The notes beneath the pieces were generated by a model. That model saw only the letters and a list, made by a program, of their open reading frames with translations. It did not search any database and was not told the DNA's origin. A stretch of DNA of 64,000 nucleotides from Actinomycetota bacterium (GTDB taxonomy: Bacteria; Actinomycetota; Actinomycetes; Actinomycetales; Microbacteriaceae): assembly GCA_947449765.1 (NCBI GenBank), contig CANFSP010000003.1, positions 1-64,000 of the forward strand. The letters are read 5' to 3'. A program made the position numbers and the translations under genes. Shown here in pieces: positions 34,199 to 44,525 of this stretch (position 1 is its first letter; each line of letters begins with the position of its first letter).

Positions 34199-34984
34199 AT
34201 GCTTTCTGAAGACCAGCGCGTCGCGATCGCCGACGAACTCTTTGCCGCAGATCAGTCGCGGGGCATGGTGGAGCGCTTGACCAAGCGTTACCCCGACATG
34301 GAAGTCGCCGACTCCTATGCCGTCCAAAGCATTTGGGCACAGCGTCGACTCGACGCTGGGTACACGATTGTGGGTCACAAAATTGGTCTGACCTCCAAAG
34401 TCATGCAGTTGGCGACGGGAATCACCGAGCCTGACTATGGCGTGATTTTCGACGACATGGTGTGGCCCAGTGGCGCTGAGATTGAGCACGGGCTCTTTTC
34501 AAACGTGCGCATCGAAGTCGAGCTCGCCTATGTTCTCAAGAAAGACCTCACAGGACCGAACTGCACTCTCGAGGATGTCATTGACGCAGTGGACTACGTT
34601 GTGCCCGCCCTCGAAATCCTCAATTCCCACATTGAGATGGATGGGCGCACCATCGTCGACACGATCTCGGACAACGCCGCAATGGGTGGAATGGTCGTCG
34701 GAGACACTCACAAGCCCATTGACTTCATGGACCTCCGGTGGGCGCCGGGAATCCTTATGCGCAACGGTGATGTCGAGGAGACCGGTCTCGCCGCCGGGGT
34801 GCTCAACAACCCGCCTGCGGGTGTGTTCTGGCTCGCCAATAAACTTGCTCAGCACGGTACGGTATTGAAAGCCGGCGAGATCATTCTTGCTGGGTCTTTC
34901 ACGAAACCGATGTGGGTGCACCCGGGTGACCACATTGTGGCCGACTTTGGACCGCTTGGAGTCATCGAATGCCGATTCATTTAG
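34199..34984 (+). CDS. hpaH: 2-oxo-hept-4-ene-1,7-dioate hydratase (HpaH-like)
   Basis: A 261-residue metal-dependent hydratase of the HpaH/MhpD family, adding water to the dienoic acid formed in meta-cleavage of homoprotocatechuate. It has GHKIGLTSKVMQ, EPDYGVIFDDM, VRIEVELAYVL (metal-binding Glu residues) and GMVVGDT. GAGAGG lies just upstream of the ATG. It overlaps hpaI by 16 bases, so the two are one unit. None of the earlier pathway genes (hpaB, hpaD, hpaE, hpaF, hpaG) is nearby. Confidence 0.88.
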   Translation: MLSEDQRVAIADELFAADQSRGMVERLTKRYPDMEVADSYAVQSIWAQRRLDAGYTIVGHKIGLTSKVMQLATGITEPDYGVIFDDMVWPSGAEIEHGLFSNVRIEVELAYVLKKDLTGPNCTLEDVIDAVDYVVPALEILNSHIEMDGRTIVDTISDNAAMGGMVVGDTHKPIDFMDLRWAPGILMRNGDVEETGLAAGVLNNPPAGVFWLANKLAQHGTVLKAGEIILAGSFTKPMWVHPGDHIVADFGPLGVIECRFI

Positions 34985-35775
34985 ATCCCACCCCCACCTT
35001 CCGCCACTTGCTCGCGGATGCCAACCGAGCACAGGTTGGCATGTGGGTTTGCTCCGGCTCTCCGGTTATCGCCGAAATTTGCGCGACCAGCGGGCTGGAC
35101 TGGTTGCTCATTGACGCCGAGCACTCGCCCAATGGCCTCGAGTCAATTTCGGCTCAACTCATTGCCGTGCACGGCAATGGCACCCTCGCCATGGTTCGTC
35201 CTCCGATCGGCGACCAGGTGGGCATCAAACAGCTCCTTGACCTTGGCGCACAAAACCTCCTCATCCCGATGGTCGACACCGCAGAGCAGGCGGCCACGCT
35301 GGTGTCGTACACGCGCTACCCACCACGCGGGGTACGCGGTGTCGGTTCGGCTCTGGCGCGCGCATCCCGATGGAATCGCATTGAGAACTACCTGGCGCGA
35401 GCCGAAGAAACCGTTTCGCTCACCGTGCAGATTGAAACCGTCGAGGCCGTGACAAACATCTCCGAGATCGCGGGGGTTGACGGCGTCGACGCAATTTTCA
35501 TCGGACCGTCAGACCTCGCCGCCTCCATGGGTCTCCTTGGACAGCAAGACCACCCCGATGTCGTCGCGTCAGCTATGTCGTGTATTGAAGCCGTAAAGAA
35601 GGTCGGCAAAAAGGTCGGCATCAACGCCTTCAACCCGACCACCGCCCAGAAGTACATCGACGCCGGGGTCGACTTCATTCTGGTCGGTGCGGATGTGGCG
35701 ATGATTGCTCGCGCTGGTGAAGCGCTCGCCGACACGTTCATCGGTGGCGGTGGCGCGAACCGCGCCTCCTACTAG
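34969..35775 (+). CDS. hpaI: 4-hydroxy-2-oxoheptane-1,7-dioate aldolase (HpaI-like)
   Basis: A 268-residue class II aldolase of the HpcH/HpaI family, cleaving 4-hydroxy-2-oxo acids to pyruvate and an aldehyde (succinic semialdehyde in the Hpa pathway). The conserved sites are LLIDAEHSPN (catalytic His), MVRPP (pyruvate-binding Arg), QIETVEAV (metal Glu) and FIGPSDLAASMG (metal Asp). It directly follows hpaH. Members of this family accept several aldehydes, so the pair could act on another 2-oxo-dienoate. It converges on pntB with 18 bases between stops. Confidence 0.9.
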   Translation: MPIHLDPTPTFRHLLADANRAQVGMWVCSGSPVIAEICATSGLDWLLIDAEHSPNGLESISAQLIAVHGNGTLAMVRPPIGDQVGIKQLLDLGAQNLLIPMVDTAEQAATLVSYTRYPPRGVRGVGSALARASRWNRIENYLARAEETVSLTVQIETVEAVTNISEIAGVDGVDAIFIGPSDLAASMGLLGQQDHPDVVASAMSCIEAVKKVGKKVGINAFNPTTAQKYIDAGVDFILVGADVAMIARAGEALADTFIGGGGANRASY

Positions 35776-35793
35776 TTCCCGTTCATTCGCTGA

Positions 35794-37224
35794 CTACAGC
35801 GCCTTGATGATGTCCTCAACGCGTTCTTTCGCGTCACCAAACAGCATCGAAGCGTTGTCACGGAAAAACAACGGGTTCTGCACGCCGGCATAACCCGAGG
35901 CCATCGACCGCTTGAACACCACGACATTGGATGCTTCCCACACGCGCAACACCGGCATTCCCGCAATCGGGCTGCTTGGGTCTTCCGCTGCCGCCGGGTT
36001 GCAGGTGTCGTTGGCGCCGATCACGAGAACAACGGCGGTATCTGCAAAGTCGTCGTTGATTTCGTCCATTTCGAGCACAATGTCGTAAGGCACCTTGGCC
36101 TCAGCCAGCAAGACGTTCATGTGTCCGGGCAAGCGACCGGCAACCGGGTGAATGCCGAATCGCACATCTACACCTTTAGCGCGGAGTTGATGCGCTAGCT
36201 CAGCCACCGGATACTGCGCCTGCGCGACAGCCATCCCGTAACCCGGCGTGATCACGACGGTGTCAGCTCCGGCCAGGAGCTCGGCCACCGACTGTGCATC
36301 GGTTTCCCGATACTCGCCCTCTTCTTCTTCACCCTTCGCCGCCGGCTTTTCGATTCCGAAGCCACCAGCAATAACAGAAATGAAGGATCGGTTCATCGCC
36401 CGACACATGATGAATGACAGGTAGGCACCGGATGATCCCACCAACGCGCCGGTCACAATGAGCAGGTCGTTGTTGAGCAAGAATCCCGCTGCCGCTGCCG
36501 CCCAACCCGAATAGCTGTTGAGCATGGAAACGACAACAGGCATGTCGCCACCACCGATGGATGCCACGAGGTGCCATCCCAGCAACAGGGCGAGAGCGGT
36601 CACCGCGATGAGCAGCCCAAGCTCCGGCGTAATGACGTACCAGACCGTGAGGCCCACGAACGCAACAAGGGCCCCGATGTTCAGTGCATTCTTACCGGGA
36701 AGCATGAGCGGACGCGACGAAATGCGAGCCGACAACTTGAGGAATGCCACAATCGAACCCGTAAAGGTCACCGCGCCGATAAAGACGCCGATAAAGACCT
36801 CAGCGTGATGGATGCCCAGCAGCTCGGGCGCGACATCTTCGGATGCAAGTGCCCCGTTCCATCCGATCAGCACCGCGGCCAGACCGACGAACGAGTGAAG
36901 CAGCGCGATCAGCTCCGGCATCCCGGTCATTTCAACGACCTTGGCTCGCCACAGACCGATGGCTGCGCCGATCACGACAGCGACAATGAGGATGACGATG
37001 CCCAAGGTTGCCTGAGCTTGGCTCCACAGGTTGCCCACGGTCAGCCAGATTGTGGCAATCAGTGCGATCGCCATGCCGATCATGCCAAAGCGAAGGCCGG
37101 TCTTTGAGGACTCGTGGTGGCTCAGACCGGCGAGGCTCAAAATGAAGAGCAACGCGGCAACGATGTACGCTGCGTTCGCAAAGAATACGACGTGCGAAAC
37201 GTCGGTGAGGAAAGTCATGTTCAT
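35794..37224 (-). CDS. pntB: NAD(P) transhydrogenase subunit beta
   Basis: A 476-residue inner-membrane subunit of the proton-translocating transhydrogenase, which uses the proton gradient to make NADPH from NADH. The N-terminal part holds nine predicted membrane helices (to about residue 270); the C-terminal NADP-binding domain has [39 protein letters not shown] and DTCNPAA. The start overlaps the pntA stop by 4 bases. Confidence 0.97.
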   Translation of the reverse strand: MNMTFLTDVSHVVFFANAAYIVAALLFILSLAGLSHHESSKTGLRFGMIGMAIALIATIWLTVGNLWSQAQATLGIVILIVAVVIGAAIGLWRAKVVEMTGMPELIALLHSFVGLAAVLIGWNGALASEDVAPELLGIHHAEVFIGVFIGAVTFTGSIVAFLKLSARISSRPLMLPGKNALNIGALVAFVGLTVWYVITPELGLLIAVTALALLLGWHLVASIGGGDMPVVVSMLNSYSGWAAAAAGFLLNNDLLIVTGALVGSSGAYLSFIMCRAMNRSFISVIAGGFGIEKPAAKGEEEEGEYRETDAQSVAELLAGADTVVITPGYGMAVAQAQYPVAELAHQLRAKGVDVRFGIHPVAGRLPGHMNVLLAEAKVPYDIVLEMDEINDDFADTAVVLVIGANDTCNPAAAEDPSSPIAGMPVLRVWEASNVVVFKRSMASGYAGVQNPLFFRDNASMLFGDAKERVEDIIKAL

Positions 37225-38762
37225 CGCTGGTCTCCCTTAGAGAACATCTTCAGCATTCGACGGGTAACCGCAAAGCCACCAAAGATGTTGATGCTCGCGA
37301 GGAGGACGGCCACACCGGCCAGAATCTGAACGACAACGCTATTTGTCGTCAATTGCAGAATGGCTCCGACGACCACGATGCCGGAGATAGCGTTGGTCAC
37401 ACTCATCAGAGGAGTGTGAAGTGCGTGGTGCACCTTTCCAATCACATAGAAACCAATCACGACGGCCAAGGTGAGCACGAGGAAGTGCTGTGGCAGTGGT
37501 GCCGGGGCAAAAGCGCAGATGGCAAAGAGTGCCGCGATTCCCACGGCAATCAAGGAACCCTTTGCGGCAGGCGACATGGTTTTCTTCTCTTTGGCCACTG
37601 CGGCTGGGGCAGCAGCGGCTGCTGCCGGCGCCGCTGAGACCTGCACCGGAGGCGGTGGCCAGGTCACCTCACCATCGCGAACTACGGTGACAGAGCGTTG
37701 AACGATGTCGTCAAAGTCGATGCTCAGATTGCCGTCTTTCTCCGGAGTAAGGAGCTTGAGCAGGTTCAGCATGTTCGTACCAAACAACTGCGACGCCTGT
37801 TGCGGGAGTCGACCAGCAAGGTCGGTATATCCCAGGATGGTGACACCGTTTTTGGTCACCACCTTCTTTCCTGCCTGCGAGCCTTCGACGTTTCCGCCCT
37901 GAGCCGCGGCCATGTCGACGATGACACTGCCGGGCTTCATGCTGGCGACATCGGCACCGGTGATCAGGCGGGGCGCGGGACGACCCGGGATGAGGGCAGT
38001 CGTGATGATGATGTCGACGTCGGCGGCCTGCTCGGAATAAATCTCTGCTGCGCGCTTGTCATACGCCTCGCTTGTTGCTTTTGCGTAGCCGTCGGACGAT
38101 TCCATTTTCTCCGCCACTTCGACGGCGAGGTACTGTCCACCGATCGATTTCACCTGGTCGGCCACTTCGGGTCGTGGGTCGGTGGCGCGAACAATCGCAC
38201 CCATACTCGAGGCGGCTCCGATTGCGGCGAGGCCGGCCACGCCGGCTCCTGCGACGAGAACCTTGGCGGGCGGAACCTTGCCGGCGGCGGTGACCTGTCC
38301 GGTAAAGAAACGACCAAATTCGTGGGCGGCTTCCACGACGGCACGATAACCGGCAATATTTGCCATCGAACTGAGCACATCCATCGACTGTGCTCGAGAG
38401 ATGCGAGGAACCGCATCCATCGCAATCGCGGTGATGCCACGAGTAGCCAAAGATTCGACGAGGTCGGGCCGTAGCGCGGGACTCATGAGGCTAATAATGG
38501 TGGCGTTATTGGCAAGCTTCTTTATTTCGTCGGGCGTCGGTGCATTCACCTTCATGACGACGTCGGCTTTCCACGCCTTGTCTGTGGTGACAACCGAGGC
38601 TCCGGCCTCCGTGTACTCAGAATCGGGGAAGGATGACAGCGCACCCGCACCCTTTTCAACAATCACCTCGTAGCCCAGAGCAACAATCTTGCCCACCGTG
38701 TTGGGTGTGGCAGCGACGCGGGTTTCACCCGGTTGCTCGGTAACAACACCAATACGCGTCAT
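37221..38762 (-). CDS. pntA: NAD(P) transhydrogenase subunit alpha
   Basis: A 513-residue alpha subunit with both segments fused, as in E. coli. The N-terminal NAD-binding half starts [17 protein letters not shown] and has [20 protein letters not shown] and [10 protein letters not shown]; an Ala/Pro-rich linker (about 375-395) leads to four membrane helices at the C-terminus. GAGGAA precedes ATG 38762. It forms an operon with pntB. The 153 bases upstream hold only a weak hairpin and no recognised motif. Confidence 0.97.
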   Translation of the reverse strand: MTRIGVVTEQPGETRVAATPNTVGKIVALGYEVIVEKGAGALSSFPDSEYTEAGASVVTTDKAWKADVVMKVNAPTPDEIKKLANNATIISLMSPALRPDLVESLATRGITAIAMDAVPRISRAQSMDVLSSMANIAGYRAVVEAAHEFGRFFTGQVTAAGKVPPAKVLVAGAGVAGLAAIGAASSMGAIVRATDPRPEVADQVKSIGGQYLAVEVAEKMESSDGYAKATSEAYDKRAAEIYSEQAADVDIIITTALIPGRPAPRLITGADVASMKPGSVIVDMAAAQGGNVEGSQAGKKVVTKNGVTILGYTDLAGRLPQQASQLFGTNMLNLLKLLTPEKDGNLSIDFDDIVQRSVTVVRDGEVTWPPPPVQVSAAPAAAAAAPAAVAKEKKTMSPAAKGSLIAVGIAALFAICAFAPAPLPQHFLVLTLAVVIGFYVIGKVHHALHTPLMSVTNAISGIVVVGAILQLTTNSVVVQILAGVAVLLASINIFGGFAVTRRMLKMFSKGDQR

Positions 38763-38915
38763 GCGTATTCCTCATTTCACTTAGCGGTCGCGGCCCGCAC
38801 AGACCGCGATGTTAAGGATGAGCGACAGTTTCAGAAGCTTGCCCGTCCAATTCAAGCAACTTCTGTTCAGCATCCAAGGCTTCAAGGCTATCGAAAACTC
38901 AACAGGAGCGGGTAA

Positions 38916-40256
38916 TTAGACGCCTTCGACACGATAGGACCGAAGTGCCGGTGTGACCCGAAGAATCACGGTGAGCACCGCGACAATCAAGACCCCGCCG
39001 AGGATTGGCGGGAACCACAGCGTGGCGACCGCAACCAACAGTCCGGCATAGAGGTCTCCGAGACGTGGGCCGCCAGTCACGACGGCGAAGAAAAGCCCCT
39101 GTAAGCGACCGCGCATTTCATCCGGCACCACGGTAAGCAGCATGGATGACCTGAAGATCGCAGAAACCTCGTCGGCCGCGCCCATGCCGACAAAAGCGAG
39201 AGAACCACAAATGAGCGCACCCCAGTTGACCTCGGTAAACGCGCTACCCGGAACACCAAACCAGCCCGTTGACATCGCAAGCAACACGAGTCCGAAGAGT
39301 AGGACAAATACGCCGTACCACTGAACGGCTCGCGCTATCGCCACGCCCTGCCGTTGCACGTGCCTCACCCGGCCGCTAAATACGCTCATCGCGAAGCTCC
39401 CCACCGCGCCGGCCGCGGTGACGATACCCACGGTGATGGAACCGCCGCCGATGAAGTGCACCGCCGCCGCCGGAAGCAGAACGTAGGGGCGACCGAACGT
39501 CATGGCAACAACATCGATGACGAATCCCGCGGTAATGGCCGGAGCCGTTCGCAAGAACGCCATCCCCTGTTTGAGTGAGGTCCATCCTGGGCGGGTCACC
39601 TCGGTGAGGGGAAGCAGTTTGGGGAGAGTGATGATTCCCATAAACCCGGCAAGACTGAAAATGAGATCCAGTGAGAAGGTCCATGGGAAGCCAACGAGCG
39701 CGACCAGGACGCCGCCTAGCGCCGGACCAGCCATCACTTGCGCCCCATAACTCAGCCCGTTGAGCGCACTGGCGCTGGGAATGAGTTCACTCGGCAGGAT
39801 GCGAGGATAAGCGGCCCCTCGCGTGGCCCCCATGACTGTGGCCGACATCGCACTTATCGTGGTGCAGAGATAGAAGGGCCACAGGGCAACGTGCCCACCC
39901 GCGGCGCTAGCCGTGTGCTCGAGAACTGACAACACCACCAGGCCGGCTGTCGCGATAAACATCAGTACCGCAACAACGAACAACAGGGCTCGACGATCCC
40001 ACGAATCCGCGATCATGCCGCCCAAGGGCCCAGCAATAAGCATGGGTATCAGGGCGACCCCGCCAACCAGGGCTACGGCCTCGGTGCTGTGCGAGATGGC
40101 ATAGATTTGCAGCCCCACGGCAACGATGGTCATTTGCGCGCCCACGCCAGTTATCAGGGCGCCTATCCAGAGCCTGGCAAATGCCGGTGACTGCCGCAGC
40201 GGCGACAGGTCAGCAAAGTGACTGCGGCGCGAAGGCGAAGGGCTCTGTGACATCAC
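38916..40256 (-). CDS. MFS transporter (MFS_3/EntS-like)
   Basis: A 446-residue, 12-helix major facilitator resembling the EntS-type (MFS_3) exporters, which expel siderophores or macrolides. It has LRQSPAFARLWIGALITGVG at the start, GGMIADSWDRRALL in the first cytoplasmic loop, and MRGRLQGLFFAVVTGGPRLGD in the second half. The start (ATG-ATG) follows the helicase stop by 2 bases, making it the last gene of a three-gene operon with CopD-CtaG and the helicase. Substrate unknown. Confidence 0.85.
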   Translation of the reverse strand: MMSQSPSPSRRSHFADLSPLRQSPAFARLWIGALITGVGAQMTIVAVGLQIYAISHSTEAVALVGGVALIPMLIAGPLGGMIADSWDRRALLFVVAVLMFIATAGLVVLSVLEHTASAAGGHVALWPFYLCTTISAMSATVMGATRGAAYPRILPSELIPSASALNGLSYGAQVMAGPALGGVLVALVGFPWTFSLDLIFSLAGFMGIITLPKLLPLTEVTRPGWTSLKQGMAFLRTAPAITAGFVIDVVAMTFGRPYVLLPAAAVHFIGGGSITVGIVTAAGAVGSFAMSVFSGRVRHVQRQGVAIARAVQWYGVFVLLFGLVLLAMSTGWFGVPGSAFTEVNWGALICGSLAFVGMGAADEVSAIFRSSMLLTVVPDEMRGRLQGLFFAVVTGGPRLGDLYAGLLVAVATLWFPPILGGVLIVAVLTVILRVTPALRSYRVEGV

Positions 40257-40258
40257 CC

Positions 40259-41557
40259 TTAGTCTGGCGCATTGAACGTGTCGACCTCGCCCATGAACCG
40301 TTCAACGTCGGCGTCGACCATAACGTCCCGAGGGGTGAGCCCCCGGGTGAGGTAGAGCCCATCGAGCGAAGTAATTCGACTGAGCGCCACATAGGTTTGA
40401 CCCGGGGCAAACGCGCGATTGCCCATATCGATGATGGCTCGTTCGTAGGTTTGACCCTGTGACTTGTGAATCGTCACCGCCCACGCGAGACGCAGAGGAA
40501 ATTGCGTGAACTCTGCGATGACCTCGCGCTCGAGTGTTTTGGTCTCGGGGTCGTAGTCGTATCGATAGCGCTCCCAGACCGCCGGTAACACTTCGTGCTC
40601 GACAGTACTTTCGCCATCATGGACTTCAACGTGAACGGTCTTTCCGATTCGCGTCACGTGACCAACGGTGCCGTTTACCCAACGTTGATCTGAATCGTTG
40701 CGCAAGAACATCACCTGAGCCCCCACTTTGAGCGTCAGCTCCTCGTCCGCAGGAAACCACCCGGGCGGGAAATCACCATCGACATTTGCGGCAGCGGTTT
40801 TTGTCTCCCCGGCCAGCTGCGCGAGCGCTGTCGCATTGATTCGCGCAACCGCATCGTTCGTCGTAGCCAGGGTGATGATGTCTCCTGCTGGGGCGGGTCG
40901 ATCTCCGGCTTCGTTGAGAGCTCGCCCAATTTCAGGCGTTACCTTGCCGTGGCGAACGGCGTTGAGCATGTGTTTAAACTCTTCATCGCGCTGGCGATGA
41001 ATTTCCGTCAGTTCCACAATCCGCATCGGTGTCTGTTCCCAGACGTGCGCATCAAAGAACCACATGGACCGGTAGTGATCCGCAAAATAGGCTTTTTCTT
41101 CCTGCGAGCGCGGAGGCACCGGGGCCAATTGATAGGGATCACCAAACATGACCACTTGCACTCCGCCGAAAGGAACACCTCGTTTGTGTCGCACTTCACG
41201 AAGGGCCCGATCAATCGCGTCCATCACGTCAGCGTTGACCATAGATATCTCGTCGATGACGAGAAGCTCGATGGCTTGCAACAGTTTGCGCTTTTGTGGT
41301 GTCTGGGTGAGCCTCTCGTTTCCGATTAGCCCAATCGGGAGAAAAAAGAGCGAGTGGATGGTCGTTCCCTGCACATTGAGGGCCGCCACACCTGTGGGCG
41401 CGCACACAGCTACCCGCTTCTCGGTCGACGTCGTCAGTGCACTGAGCAGGGTGGACTTACCGGTGCCCGCTCGGCCGGTAATGAAGAAATTGTCACCGGT
41501 CGACTCAATGAGTTCGAGGATTCGCTGTTGCTCTTTCGTGAGCTTCACTTTTTTCAC
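40259..41557 (-). CDS. Pif1/RecD2-like ATP-dependent DNA helicase
   Basis: A 432-residue superfamily 1B helicase. It shows Walker A GRAGTGKSTLL (about residues 28-38), motif Ia VCAPTGVAALN, DEXX-box VIDEISMVN, motif III VVMFGDPYQLAPVPP, and the C-terminal AVTIHKSQGQTYERAIID and YVALSRITSLDGLYL motifs. Such proteins unwind DNA 5'-3' and are often stand-alone Pif1-like enzymes in bacteria. It overlaps the CopD-CtaG stop by 4 bases, an odd partnership. No N-terminal accessory domain is present. Confidence 0.9.
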   Translation of the reverse strand: MKKVKLTKEQQRILELIESTGDNFFITGRAGTGKSTLLSALTTSTEKRVAVCAPTGVAALNVQGTTIHSLFFLPIGLIGNERLTQTPQKRKLLQAIELLVIDEISMVNADVMDAIDRALREVRHKRGVPFGGVQVVMFGDPYQLAPVPPRSQEEKAYFADHYRSMWFFDAHVWEQTPMRIVELTEIHRQRDEEFKHMLNAVRHGKVTPEIGRALNEAGDRPAPAGDIITLATTNDAVARINATALAQLAGETKTAAANVDGDFPPGWFPADEELTLKVGAQVMFLRNDSDQRWVNGTVGHVTRIGKTVHVEVHDGESTVEHEVLPAVWERYRYDYDPETKTLEREVIAEFTQFPLRLAWAVTIHKSQGQTYERAIIDMGNRAFAPGQTYVALSRITSLDGLYLTRGLTPRDVMVDADVERFMGEVDTFNAPD

Positions 41558-43515
41558 TGAGGGCCCCCTGAAGCTCGCTGCGCGAGCATCTCGTTATACG
41601 CGGCCAATTCGGCATCGCCGTTTCGCGCCTCGTCTCGATCTCGTCGTTTAGCCGTGCGCTCCTCGCTCCTGCTCCACTGCACACCAATCACCAGCATGAG
41701 CAGAAGGTTGGGCAGTTCGCCCACGCTCCACGCGATTGCCCCGCCGGTGTATTGATCTTCCAGTGGGGTTTGACCCCAGGTTCGCCCCATGGCTCCATAC
41801 CAGTCGGCGAGCAAGAGCCCGGTGTTGCTCATCAGGGCGAGTCCGAAGAACGCATGTACGGTCATTGCAATCAGTAGCTGGACCACCCGGAAGGGGTAAG
41901 ACAAGCGGTTGACGCCGGGATCTACGCCAATCAGCGATTGCACAAAGAGGTACCCGGCCAGGAGGAAATGCACAATCATCCACTCGTGTCCAAAGTGGTT
42001 TGTCGTCGCCCACCTAAAAATTGGCGTGTAGTAGAAAAGCCACAGCGATCCCACAAAATTGACGGTCGCGAAGAGAGGATTTGCGATTATTCGGGCGAAT
42101 CGTGAGTGGACGGCTATCCATATCCATTCTCGACCGCCTCGGCTACCGTCATCCCGCTTGCGAATGGCGCGCATGGCTAGAGTCACTGGAGCTCCCGGCA
42201 CCAGAAGAATGGGCACCATCATGCCTAACGCCATATGTGCGAACATGTGCGCGCTAAAGAGATAGCGCTCGTAGACATTGACACCACCGTTGGTGAGATA
42301 CGCCAGAAAAAGCAAACCAAGAACCCAGAGAACGGTCCGGTACCACGGCCACGCATCTCCCCGGCGCCGTAGTCGAATGACGCCGGCGATGTAAAAGAAA
42401 ATTCCGAAACCGCAAACGAGTAACCAGACCAGGTCGATGTGCCACAAGGTGAGATAGTTGACGAAATTTGCCTCGGGTGGCAGCAGATCTCCGGTCAGGA
42501 TTTGCGCCGGCGTCGGCGCAGCCGGGGGTGTATCTGGGATCGGCGGTGGGGTGCGCGCCAGCGCCGCGGCGAGTCCGGAGGCGAGACCCATGATGACAAG
42601 CTCCACGCCCGCAAATCCCCAAAAGGCGCGGGGCAAGCCCGAGTGAAGTTTTTTCAGCCAGATTCCGCGCTGAAGCGCACCAAAGGTCACGAGAACCACG
42701 AGGCACACTGACTTAAGAACAAGGATGCGTCCGTATCCCGTATCGAGATCGGCCCAGGATCCAATCCGGATGGCCGCGTTGACGATGCCCGAAGCGACGA
42801 CGGCAATGACCGAGACCAGAGCCAGCGTGGAAAAGCGACTGGTGATGATGCTCAAGCGCTCCGGAGTCATCTTTGATCGAAGCATGACGAGTGCGACAAG
42901 GCCACCAAGCCAGACAGAAACAAAAACCAGGTGAATACCGAGGGAGGTCATTGCGACGTCGTGTCCCGAAGCAGCCGCAGAGTGACCCATCAGGGCCAGC
43001 GGAATGAGTGGCGTCAGGGCGGCGAGTCCAACGAAGAATACGCCAGTCTGCCGAACCACACTCAAGCACAAAACAGAAACAGTGGCCGATAAAACCACAA
43101 TCCACAGCCACCCCTGACCCAGGGCTATCTTGGTCACGAATAGCGCGAGGCCTTCTCCGAATGGCACGTCAAAACTGAAGGACTGCTGGCTCACATCGAG
43201 ATAGACAAAAATCAACGTGAGTGCAGAGAGCACAGTAAGCGCGATAGCGCTGGCGGCGGCGACATCTAGCGCCCGGCGATAGGCGATCTCTGTTGCGCTG
43301 AAAGCCCAGAGGGCCAAAGCTAGCGCTCCGACGGTGATGGCAATCGCAATATTGACACCGAATTTGAGGAGGGGGAGTCCGTAGCGAACGAGGTCGCCCG
43401 GATCGGCGATGGGTCGTGGGGATGCGCCGCCGCCGATTGCCAAGCCAAAGAGAACTGCGACCGCACCACTGACCGCGACAATCGCGACTAGGCCGGGAAC
43501 ACGCAGACTCTTCAC
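41554..43515 (-). CDS. CopD-CtaG fusion: copper/cytochrome c oxidase assembly membrane protein
   Basis: A 653-residue, highly hydrophobic protein. The N-terminal half (about 1-330) matches the CopD copper-import type, with GHSAAASGHDVAM and HLVFVSVWLGGLVALV supplying His residues; the C-terminal half (about 345-620) matches the caa3-type CtaG assembly family, with LWHIDLVWLLVC, YLFSAHMFAHMALGMMVPILLVPGAPV and GHEWMIVHFLLAGYLF. A role in delivering copper to cytochrome oxidase is inferred. GTG 43515 follows TAGTCT by 6 bases (leaderless). It heads an operon with a helicase and an MFS pump. Confidence 0.88.
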   Translation of the reverse strand: MKSLRVPGLVAIVAVSGAVAVLFGLAIGGGASPRPIADPGDLVRYGLPLLKFGVNIAIAITVGALALALWAFSATEIAYRRALDVAAASAIALTVLSALTLIFVYLDVSQQSFSFDVPFGEGLALFVTKIALGQGWLWIVVLSATVSVLCLSVVRQTGVFFVGLAALTPLIPLALMGHSAAASGHDVAMTSLGIHLVFVSVWLGGLVALVMLRSKMTPERLSIITSRFSTLALVSVIAVVASGIVNAAIRIGSWADLDTGYGRILVLKSVCLVVLVTFGALQRGIWLKKLHSGLPRAFWGFAGVELVIMGLASGLAAALARTPPPIPDTPPAAPTPAQILTGDLLPPEANFVNYLTLWHIDLVWLLVCGFGIFFYIAGVIRLRRRGDAWPWYRTVLWVLGLLFLAYLTNGGVNVYERYLFSAHMFAHMALGMMVPILLVPGAPVTLAMRAIRKRDDGSRGGREWIWIAVHSRFARIIANPLFATVNFVGSLWLFYYTPIFRWATTNHFGHEWMIVHFLLAGYLFVQSLIGVDPGVNRLSYPFRVVQLLIAMTVHAFFGLALMSNTGLLLADWYGAMGRTWGQTPLEDQYTGGAIAWSVGELPNLLLMLVIGVQWSRSEERTAKRRDRDEARNGDAELAAYNEMLAQRASGGPQ

Positions 43516-43616
43516 TCGTTAAGACTAGGCATAGTTGTCACGTGCCTTCTGTCGCATGCCTGGGGAGGGGGAAAACTAACCGCTCCTCACGTGGACTGGA
43601 CAATAGCGCCACAGAG

Positions 43617-43650
43617 AAAAAGGCGGGCCGCCCCACAGGGCGACCCGCCT
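43617..43650 (-). terminator. Rho-independent terminator of the HU gene
   Basis: On the minus strand an A/GGCGGGTCGCCC stem pairs with GGGGCGGCCCGCCT around a TGT loop, followed by TTTTT. It starts 18 bases after the stop codon. A textbook intrinsic terminator. Confidence 0.9.
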
Positions 43651-43667
43651 GACGCGCGAACGCGAAA

Positions 43668-43949
43668 CTACTTTGCTGCAGCCTTGAGCTTGCTTCCGGC
43701 TGAAATCTTGACGCCGTTTGATGCGGCAATCTGAATGGTTGCACCGGTCTGTGGGTTGCGTCCCGTGCGGGCGGCACGCTTGGTGCGCTCTACCGAAAGG
43801 AAACCGGGGATGGTGACCTTGCCACCGTCTTTGCCAACCTCTTTCGAGATGACATCAAAGAGTGCATCGAGAACGGCGTTGACCGCAGTCTGCGACTGGT
43901 TTGTGTGCGCCGCTACTGCAGCGACGACCTCTGACTTGTTGAGAGCCAT
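43668..43949 (-). CDS. HU-family DNA-binding protein
   Basis: A 93-residue nucleoid protein of the HU/IHF fold. It starts MALNKSEVVAAVAAHTNQSQ, has the dimerisation helices, GFLSVERTKRAARTGRNPQTGATI (the DNA-bending beta-arm with the conserved RNPQTG) and a short Lys/Ala C-terminal end. It lacks the long PAKKA-rich tail of mycobacterial HupB. A strong AGGAGG-type Shine-Dalgarno precedes the ATG and a clear terminator follows, so it is monocistronic. Confidence 0.95.
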   Translation of the reverse strand: MALNKSEVVAAVAAHTNQSQTAVNAVLDALFDVISKEVGKDGGKVTIPGFLSVERTKRAARTGRNPQTGATIQIAASNGVKISAGSKLKAAAK

Positions 43950-44153
43950 GTTGTCCTCCTGGAACTAGTGGTCTCTGCGAGACCTTTAGACGTATTTGAG
44001 GCCTTGCGGGCCGTCGTGGACACTAACCATGCGGTTAGCTCTGACGAAAATACCAAGAAACGGGTACTTTTCCCCGCAATTCCACGGGTGTGGCGTATTT
44101 GGTAAGAACTGCCATTTGGGGAGAAGGCGTGACGGAGATCGCGACTTAACGAG

Positions 44154-44188
44154 ACAGCGGACCGAAACACGAGGTCTCGGTCCGCTGT
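44154..44188 (-). terminator. Hairpin downstream of rpsN
   Basis: ACAGCGGACCGA and TCGGTCCGCTGT form a perfect 12-bp stem with an 11-base loop, 30 bases after the rpsN stop. No T run follows, so it may act in termination or 3'-end protection. The rest of the 268-base gap 43950-44217 shows nothing recognisable. Confidence 0.6.
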
Positions 44189-44217
44189 CACACGGGAAGT
44201 GCGGGGTGTTGTGCTGT

Positions 44218-44523
44218 CTACCAGCTCGACTTGGTGATTCCCGGAAGCTCACCTTGGTGAGCCATCTCACGAAAACGCACACGCGAAACACCGAACTTGG
44301 TCAGGACGCCACGAGGACGTCCGTCGATCGCGTCACGGGAACGGACACGCACGGGGGAGGCGTTACGAGGAAGCTTCTGCAGACCAATGCGTGCTGCTTC
44401 GCGCGACTCGTCAGTGCCGTTTGGGTCGACAAGCGCCTTTTTGAGTTCGGCGCGTTTTGCCGCGTAGCGCTCGACGACAACCTTGCGTTGCTCGTTACGA
44501 GCGATCTTGCTTTTCTTAGCCAT
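44218..44523 (-). CDS. rpsN: 30S ribosomal protein S14, zinc-independent form
   Basis: A 101-residue S14. It begins [16 protein letters not shown] and ends with the conserved RCRV-type region here read as [44 protein letters not shown]. The two CxxC pairs of the 61-residue zinc-binding S14 are absent and the length is that of the cysteine-free form. Last gene of rpmB-rpmG-rpsN; 2 bases separate it from rpmG. Confidence 0.96.
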   Translation of the reverse strand: MAKKSKIARNEQRKVVVERYAAKRAELKKALVDPNGTDESREAARIGLQKLPRNASPVRVRSRDAIDGRPRGVLTKFGVSRVRFREMAHQGELPGITKSSW

Positions 44524-44525
44524 GG

